Positions 57,460-64,000 of a stretch of 64,000 nt of DNA are shown here, one piece after another. A program made the position numbers and the translations under genes. Where the stretch lies: assembly GCA_947650365.1 (NCBI GenBank), contig OX393553.1, positions 38,981,449 to 39,045,448 of the forward strand. Direction: 5' to 3'. The DNA is from Chamaelirium japonicum. Taxonomy: Eukaryota > Streptophyta > Magnoliopsida > Liliales > Melanthiaceae. The notes beneath the pieces are model-generated. The model had not been told where the DNA came from and did no database searches. It saw nothing but the letters and a program-made list of their open reading frames with translations. The first letter of the stretch is position 1. Every line of letters begins with the position of its first letter.

Positions 57460-59050
57460 CAGACCCTCCACGTGTTAGCCTCTAATTTGCTCTTCCTATG
57501 TACTTATTCAGGTACACACATGTATTTTGAATTTACCTACAATACCCTTGTGTGCCCTGTTTAAACAGGTCTTACGTTGTGGTTTTGAAAGTTTATTATG
57601 TGGTCCTCACCGATAATTTTCATAAAAAAAATTATATTGGATGGATCCCACCGTTGGTTCGTGGTGCTGTCAAGTTGATGAGGAAATCAAGGGCGATGCC
57701 CCTTCCCTCGGTCATTAGTTCAGCAATAATCGTGTCGAGCACAGTCAGGCCTAATCGGGGAGCAACGGACAGCTGTGATGGAGTATGTAAACCTTTTGAC
57801 TGGTTGAATGGCATTGCTCTTTGAAAAACTAAAGCTGCCACCGGCTATCACCATTGACAGCTATTTGTCTGACGAATAGCTGTTCGTAGGAGAAAGAGAG
57901 ACTTGGTTGCTCATGTAAGGGGAGGTCCAAGGCTATGTCATCCTTATAGTGTCCTTGCCACGCATGTCCCACGTGAAAAGAGGTGTGGAGAGGAGTAGGA
58001 CGAACCGTGTGAGACATAACCATCACAACACCCCCCCCCCTGCGGAATACGCTTGGCAAGAGCACTATCAGGAGAATCTCCTGGAGCGGGTATGGCTCTG
58101 ATACCATGTCAAGTCTTGGACCTCCCCTTACAATCTGGTTTTGTGAGGAGCTGGATATCCAAGGTTGGGTTCTTCACATGGTATTAGAGTTAGGTCTCAC
58201 ACCGTCTCTCATCTATGTGGTCCTATCGCACCCTCTTTATCCCTTCGATCGAAATATTCTTCCTTCCTTCGATTGAGAGACGCTCTGCGTGCCGGCAGGG
58301 GTTGAGAATAGTCTCACATCGATAAAGGGGTGGAAGTTCCATATCATTATATACCGTTGCCTTCTCCCTCTCATCATCGGTTTTGAGAGTCACGAAAATC
58401 GTAGTAATAGGATGAAAACATTTCATTTGGTCAAAAGTTTAGGTGGGAAGTTTGAAAACCTAGTTTTGAATAAAAAGGTAAAACACATACAAAACAATCT
58501 GAATGACTTAAAATAGTCAACCCAAACCGCGGAATCACTGGGATCCGGTAAATGACACCTATCCCCACCCATTCAATCACCCAGCCCTTATGATAGGAGC
58601 CCCCCAGGGTTCTCTCGGAGGCCTATAGATCTCAACAATCCTGAACCATCCAATCGGACAAAAATAACAAGTGTCGATGGCCGGACTCCAAACCAGGGTG
58701 ATACCATGGCTCGGGGTGACTAAGTTAAGGGCTTCAAAAAAAAAAAAAAAAATTGATACAAGAGACCTCATTTGTCTCTATCAATGATAAAACCACACCT
58801 ATTTCCTAAACCCCACCCCATCGATTATATTCAACCAAACCCAAAGTGTTGGGTCGAAAAGAACAACAGTGTCAACAGGCATTAAAGTCTTCCAAAACGC
58901 CTACGTGTCCTGCAGCTGCTAAGACCAGTAGCTCTCCAAGTAAACAAAAGGGTTTTTGTATACATCATCTCATGATAACATCAACAAAGAAAGCATCCAT
59001 GGTTTTCGTATACATTACAATTCGATCCCTCGCTCAGCTTCAACAGTATA
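57460..59050. other. Intergenic DNA with tRNA-primer-like motifs
   Basis: At 58,090-58,110 the minus strand reads acatggtatcagagcc, and near 58,177 the plus strand has acatggtattagagt, motifs shared with retroelement primer sites. The stretch around 57,930-58,200 therefore looks like a short LTR-derived (TRIM-like) remnant without clear ends. A poly-A run lies at 58,737-58,753. The part next to 59,157 is probably the 3' UTR of the DUF1218 gene. Confidence 0.35.
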
Positions 59051-59156
59051 CATTCATCTTTGATTTCACCAGCACTACGTGAAAGCAACTCGATCAGGGG
59101 TGCGCCAAACATGGAAAACATTACACAGAAGACCATGGATCCCAACAGAAACCCAT

Positions 59157-59454
59157 TCAAGCCTTGGAGCTCCCGAGCTCGCCCCGGTCCGGACCGTAGT
59201 CTGTCATTCCCACGCCCCCCTCGTTGCGGTGCCTCACCCATCCTCCAGCGTCGGCCTTGGAGTGGCTCCAGTAGAACAAGAGGGATGCCGCCATCGAGAC
59301 CAGGGCCAGTCCGGCTGCTGCTGCAAAGACCCCCTTCCGCAGCGCAGCGCAGGATGACAGGTCCCGCTTGGAGAAGTAGCCCCAGTACTTCGTGTGGTAC
59401 GCGTTCTTCGCCGATCCTGCCAAGAGGCAGGCCTCTGCCGCGAAAAAACTAAGC
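59157..59454 (-). CDS. DUF1218 membrane protein, last exon (partial gene)
   Basis: The exon encodes the C-terminal part of a plant DUF1218 protein (the family of MODIFYING WALL LIGNIN proteins, four-helix membrane proteins of the secretory system). Conserved family features are FFAAEACLLAGSAKNAYHTKY, SCAALRKGVFAAAA and the hydrophobic last helix ending FYWSHSKA, followed by a Gly-rich tail with stop at 59,157. An acceptor-like tcggcag precedes the exon at 59,455. The N-terminal helices must lie in one or more upstream exons at higher coordinates. None was found up to 64,000, and that interval is filled with copia fossils and a MITE. The gene could have a very long intron, or this could be a stranded fragment. 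Confidence 0.75.
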
Positions 59455-59715
59455 CTGCCGATCATGAACGTACAGATGTGTGGAGTCAGCTTCGGGTGGC
59501 ATTCATCAGACGAATGAAAAATTCATGGGTTGAAAATTTCATTGTTGCAGTTTCTAGCTAGTTTTGAAGAATATCGGTGCCTACTGAACTGTCATACCAA
59601 GGCCTCACTAGCATGATGTAAGGTTCTACGTGCCTTTAAATATGTACTTAAAAGAGTACTATTAGGGAATAATTAAGTGTGCCTAGCTACTTTTGAGTAA
59701 CTTCTTCTTGTTAAA

Positions 59716-61630
59716 AATAAAACGACAAGAAGATAATGCAATGAAAAGACACAAACCTAGTTCTTCATGATCTCTTTGTATGTTGTAGCGTGAAAAGAGG
59801 CTCCCGAATCTGCTACCAAAGATTTGGTGTGGTTGTCAAGAGATACAATCGGAGCATCCTGAATTACCTCAACTGTGTCGTTTGCGGAATCATGCTTTTG
59901 ATCTTTGCTCCCTTTCTTCTTCTCTGGCATGTTCCAATCCCTTTGGAGATGCCCCGTTTTGCTTGCCGCATCTTTGTTCCTCCATGTTTCGATTTGTTTC
60001 TTTCAGATTTTGATCTACCACGATCTGAGCTCCTTTCAAAAGTCCTTCTGCGGCTTTTTGTATTAAAAGTCGATCCCGGTACTTCACCTGATGATTTTCT
60101 GCAGGCTTCCTCAGTTAGAATGACACACACATCATAAAACTTCAATTTCCCTGATCCATAAGAGTCGCTCAACACCATCACTGGACTATCCCAACTATCT
60201 GGTAAACTTGATAAGAGTAGGAGAGCCCTGATTTCATTTTCAAAACTGATACCCTCGAATTCTAGTTGACTTGTAAGTGTGCTATAATCATTGAGATATT
60301 CAGCCAAGTTTCCTCTCTCATTCTCCATGTTGAACAATATCTTAACCAGGAAAACCTTATTTGAGGCAGAGAGGTTTTTGTACATCCTTGATAGATCATA
60401 GGCCTTCCATCATATTTGCCATCATCTTCTCTATGGAGATATTGAAGGCTACAAATGCCACAAGGGACAACCACACTCTCCCTAGGGCTTTCCTATCGAG
60501 TACCCCCAAATCTTCATCAGACATCTTCTCCGGTAACTTTGAACTTCCTCCAAGATGGGGATAGAGGTCCTTTGATAAAGGTTAGATATGCATCCTCCAG
60601 AACCCGAAGTTCGTGTCATTGAACTTCTTGATTTTGATCTTTCCTTCCTCCGTCATCGCCCCCACTCGAACTTCGTGCTCTGATACTAGTTTATTAAGAA
60701 TAAAACAACAAGAAGAATATGCAATCACACAACCAGAAGAACAAATATTTAACGACATTCAACAATTTTTCTATGTCCTCTCTTCACGACCGAATCTACT
60801 ATGCTCCAAGACCACAAAAAAAAGACGGTAAAAGGACTACAGAAGCAAACGGCTAACCATCTATATATACCCCATGCAGTTAGGGGTGGGACTTGGGCGG
60901 GTTGAAGGGTCTGCCCATGCCCAACCTGACCTACACACACCTCAACCCGTTTTCCCCGTGGAACCCGAGGAATGCGTGGAAGCTCAACCCGTGCTTGCCC
61001 ATGTTAATTTGCTCGGGTTGCTCAATTTGCCAAAAAAATGGGCGGGTTGGTCAGGTTGGATGAGTTTAATTTGATCACAATAAATAGAAATATTTGATCT
61101 CTTAAAACCAAAACAAGAAAAACAACGTAATTTATTCTATTAACCAACAATTGCCACCACTACAAAAATATAATCAGCCAACACCACTCACTCTCTCTAA
61201 TTCTCTAAAACATCCATCGAATGGTTGTGGTGATGGATCAACAACAGCAGCCCTACAAACATGTATGCCACTATACTCACCTAGTCAGGTTCCTCGAGTT
61301 CTTCGGGTTGGGAAAGATGATGCCCAAACCCATCCAAATTGAAATCGGGTTGATCTTTTTTTGTCCAAACCTGTCCAAGTTTTTAACCAACTTTGTCCAT
61401 GTTTGTTCATTATTCGGGTTGGGCGAGTCGGGTTCGGGTCAGACCCGCCCAAGTCCCACCCCTACATACAGTTAGGATTTATATAGAACCGCATAAAATA
61501 GTACCGAAAAATAACCCTGAAATAGTACGTACGCCCAAAAAAGCTAACCAAACCATCATGCTCCATCAACATGTTAGTCTGATATACATTATCGACCCAT
61601 TCCCTAATAGCTTTGTTAGATACCCTCACA
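59716..61630 (-). mobile_element. Ty1/copia gag fossil, with a nested hAT MITE
   Basis: On the minus strand a gag frame at 60,385-59,864 (MYKNLSASNKVFLVKILFNM, LNDYSTLTSQL, LLLSSLPDSWD) is typical of copia gag. Upstream lie a primer-site-like agtatcagagc (near 60,680) and an LTR-like stretch up to about 61,630, into which the hAT MITE at 60,881-61,464 inserted. A short piece like the LTR end (aataaaacgacaagaag) recurs near 59,716. The element is incomplete and broken. Confidence 0.65.
60881..61464. mobile_element. hAT MITE (584 bp) with 8-bp target duplication
   Basis: The ends TAGGGGTGGGACTTGGGCGG and CCGCCCAAGTCCCACCCCTA are perfect 20-bp inverted repeats. The flanks catgcagt (60,873-60,880) and catacagt (61,465-61,472) differ at one position. 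The interior contains cgggttgg/ccaacccg motifs and no transposase. Confidence 0.88.
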
Positions 61631-61845
61631 CCCCAAAACCCGGGTCGTAAGGGGAGGTCCACATGGGGTATATTAAGCGGATGATGGGTGCCTCCCTCAC
61701 CGATGTGGGACTATTTGTTAACACTCACCCTCACGCGGAGCACGCGTGGCAAGGATCCTCCCACGCGGAGCACGCGTGGCAAGGCACGATCAGTGGGGAG
61801 CACCCGGAGCAGGAGCAGGAGACAGTGAACTCAACTCTGATACCA

Positions 61846-61985
61846 TATTAGGAGATGACGGTTAGGATTTGGAGAGAATAGAATTCATCTCATTGAGGGA
61901 CTGAAGCCCAATATATATGTACATGTATACACACACAACCCGACCCAATTGTACGTATAACCCGACCCATCTCTATATATTAACA
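61846..61985 (-). repeat. Short LTR-like repeat at the end of the right-hand copia fossil
   Basis: A polypurine tract (tttgagggggag on the minus strand) is followed by tgttaatatatagag at 61,985, the expected start of a 3' LTR. About 140 bp on, a tRNA-primer motif (tggtatcagag) begins at 61,845, which normally follows a 5' LTR. The stretch between may therefore be a complete, short LTR. Confidence 0.55.
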
Positions 61986-64000
61986 CTCCCCCTCAAACTC
62001 ACGGTGGATCATGGACCGAGAGTTTGCCGATAAAATGCTGGAAGCGAGCAATCGTAAGGGGCTTCGTCAGAAAATCAGCAGTCTGCTCCGATGATGGAAT
62101 GAATGGTAAGGAGATGGTGTGGTCGAGAAACTCCTGCCGAACATAGTGACAATTAAACTCAATATGTTTTGTCCGCTCGTGGAAGACCGGGTTGCTAGCA
62201 ATCTGAATAGCACTCTGGTTGTCACAGAAGAGAGGCGTGGGCCCGGATATCACAACTCTCAAGTCGAGTAGAAGGCGGCGAAACCAAACAATCTCTGCGG
62301 TGGTGGAAGCCATAGCCCTGTATTCGGCTTCGGTGCTGGAGCGAGCAACAGACTCCTGTTTCTTGCTTCGCCAAGAAATGAGAGAATCACCAAGGAACAC
62401 ACAGTATCCGGTAGTAGAACGGCGAGTGGCGATATCTCCTGCCCAATCTGCATCGGAGTAGGCACGTAGTACCAACAGAGAGGTGGAGGGAAAAAATAAT
62501 GAGCGGGTGATGGTGCCTCGGAGGTAACGGATAATCCGAAGGACTGCTGCATAGTGAATCGAACGAGGAGCCTGAACGAACTGACTGACAATGCCAACAG
62601 CATGGGCAATGTCTGGCCGGGTCCTAGTGAAGTAAACGAGCATCCCAACCAGCCTCTGGTAGGGGGAGACATCCTGGAGTGGCTCACTATCTGTAGAAAG
62701 AATCTTCAAATAGAGCTCCATGGGTGTGTCAGCAGTGCGAGAGTCAGTAAGAACAACATCAGCAAAGATGCCGGAGATGTACTTGTGCTGGGAGACCAAC
62801 AGACCACGAGCTGACCGGGCAATCTCGAGGCCCAAAAAGTAGCGAAGAGGACCCAGATCTTTCATCTCAAATTGACTCTGGAGGTGGCGCTGAAGGGACA
62901 CTATGGTGGCACTGTCATCCCCGGTGATGATCATATCATCCACATAGAGAAGAAGAACTGCAATACCCTGACTGGAGGAGCGAGTGAACAGGGCATAGTC
63001 AGAGTGGCGCTCAACAAACCCGGCGGCCAGGACTGCACTGCGGAATCACTCAAACCAGGCACGAAGGGCCTGCTTGAGCCCATAGATGGCTCGACGCAAA
63101 CGACAGACGTGACCTGAAAGAGCAGGGACACCCGGTGAAGGAGCCATGTATACCTCCTCTAAGAGATCACGGTGGAGAAATGCGTTGGTCACATCCATTT
63201 GATGTAGAGGCCACCCTCTGAGCAGCTGCCACAGCTAAGAGGGTGCGAACGGTAGTCATCCGAGCCACTGGAGCAAACGTCTCCTCGTAGTCAATCCCAT
63301 ACTCCTGGGAGAAACCACGAGCAACAAGGCGCGCCTTATACCGCTCAATAGACCCATCAGGTCGAGTCTTGATCTTGAAGATCCATTACCAGGAACCACG
63401 CCAAAGGGACAAGGAACCAAATCCCACGTCTGAGTCCGTTGAAAGGCCTCAAGTTCAACTGTCATGGCCTGTCGCCACTCTGGGTGTACAACTGCCTTAC
63501 GGTACGACTGGGGCTCCCAGTGGGTGTGAAGAGCTATAAGAAAGGCCTTGTAGGACGGAGAGTAGGAGGCAACAACAGAATGTCTAGAGGTGTCAGGAGA
63601 AACAGAAGTAAACACAGAGTAACCAAACCTGTCAGGGGAGTAGTCATATCTGTCAGGAGGGTGATGTTTGCGCGAAGGGTGGCGCCGAACAGGACCAGGA
63701 TCCGCGGCCGGAGATATGGGAGCAGCTGCAAGCAAAGTAGTACCAGTGGAGACAGTCTCGGTGGGAGGAACTATAGAGCGACGAACGTAGACACGCGTGA
63801 CAGGTGGTGGTGGTGGTGGAGGTGACAGGAAAAACGGGAGAGAGGGAGGTGGTGGAGACAAGGGAGGTGGAGGTGGAGGTGATGGAGACAGGGGAGGCGA
63901 GGAAGGTAGAGGAGGCTCAACCGGGAAGGTTGGCTTGGGAGCAGGATACGGAAGTAGAAAGGGGATGGTGAGAGGGGGTGACGGCGTAGAAGATGACGTA
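61986..64000 (-). mobile_element. Ty1/copia pol fossil, cut by the window edge
   Basis: On the minus strand the order from the right edge is a Pro-rich linker (near 63,860-63,700), the start of the reverse transcriptase domain (HPEWRQAMTVELEAFQRTQTWDLV), the later part of that domain (DDMIITG near 62,940, FEMKDLGPLRYFLGLEIA) and RNase H (SSTEAEYRAM, DNQSAIQIA, FHERTKHIEF). It is better preserved than the copia fossil at 48.5-51.4 kb but still broken. It continues beyond 64,000. Confidence 0.85.

Noticed and set aside
58540-58753. Possible SINE ending in a run of 17 A
   Set aside because: No pol III A and B boxes and no target duplication could be identified.

Overview
This window is plant nuclear DNA, almost certainly from an angiosperm. 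It is dominated by nested transposable elements of typical plant families: an L1 LINE, a CACTA transposon with plant TNP2 and Ptta/En-Spm genes, Ty1/copia and gypsy-type remnants, and hAT, Mutator and Tourist MITEs. The few host exons are GC-rich, which would suit a monocot or another lineage with GC-rich genes, but the species cannot be named from sequence alone. No rRNA, tRNA, CRISPR array or organellar sequence was recognised.

Left part (1-10.5 kb): AT-rich intergenic DNA, then a hAT-like element (1583-8680, near-perfect 8-bp target duplication). Into it a full-length L1 LINE has inserted on the minus strand (2401-8466, 14-bp target duplication, poly-A tail, ORF1 and a frameshifted ORF2). 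A short host-like reading frame with CT/GA microsatellites follows at 8877-9323.

Central part (10,538-26,582): one complete CACTA transposon of about 16 kb, bounded by CACTA...TAGTG ends and a GTA target duplication. The TNP2-type transposase has 4 coding exons and 1113 codons; the second, Ptta/En-Spm type protein has 6 exons and 427 codons. Both can be assembled with consensus splice sites and no break, so the element may be autonomous. A 181-bp satellite flanks the second gene in opposite orientations, about 7 copies to its left and about 33 to its right, forming a giant inverted repeat. Splice signals suggest that both arrays are intronic. This is the most unusual structure in the window.

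Right-centre (30-53 kb): a gypsy-type fossil, a 174-bp Mutator-like MITE, and a tandem family of LRK10L/WAK-like receptor exons on the minus strand. One receptor kinase gene is complete (35,016-37,796, 3 exons, 637 aa). Two further ectodomain exons (39,838-40,660 and 52,018-52,762) have no kinase of their own, yet all three ectodomain exons end in the same phase. Between and around them lie a 2.1-kb solo LTR, hAT and Tourist MITEs and a worn Ty1/copia copy.

Right end (53.7-64 kb): a young-looking non-autonomous LTR retrotransposon (53,761-56,484), the last exon of a DUF1218 membrane protein gene (59,157-59,454, minus), a Ty1/copia gag fossil carrying a hAT MITE, and a Ty1/copia pol fossil running off the right edge. 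The DUF1218 upstream exons are not visible and may lie beyond these insertions.
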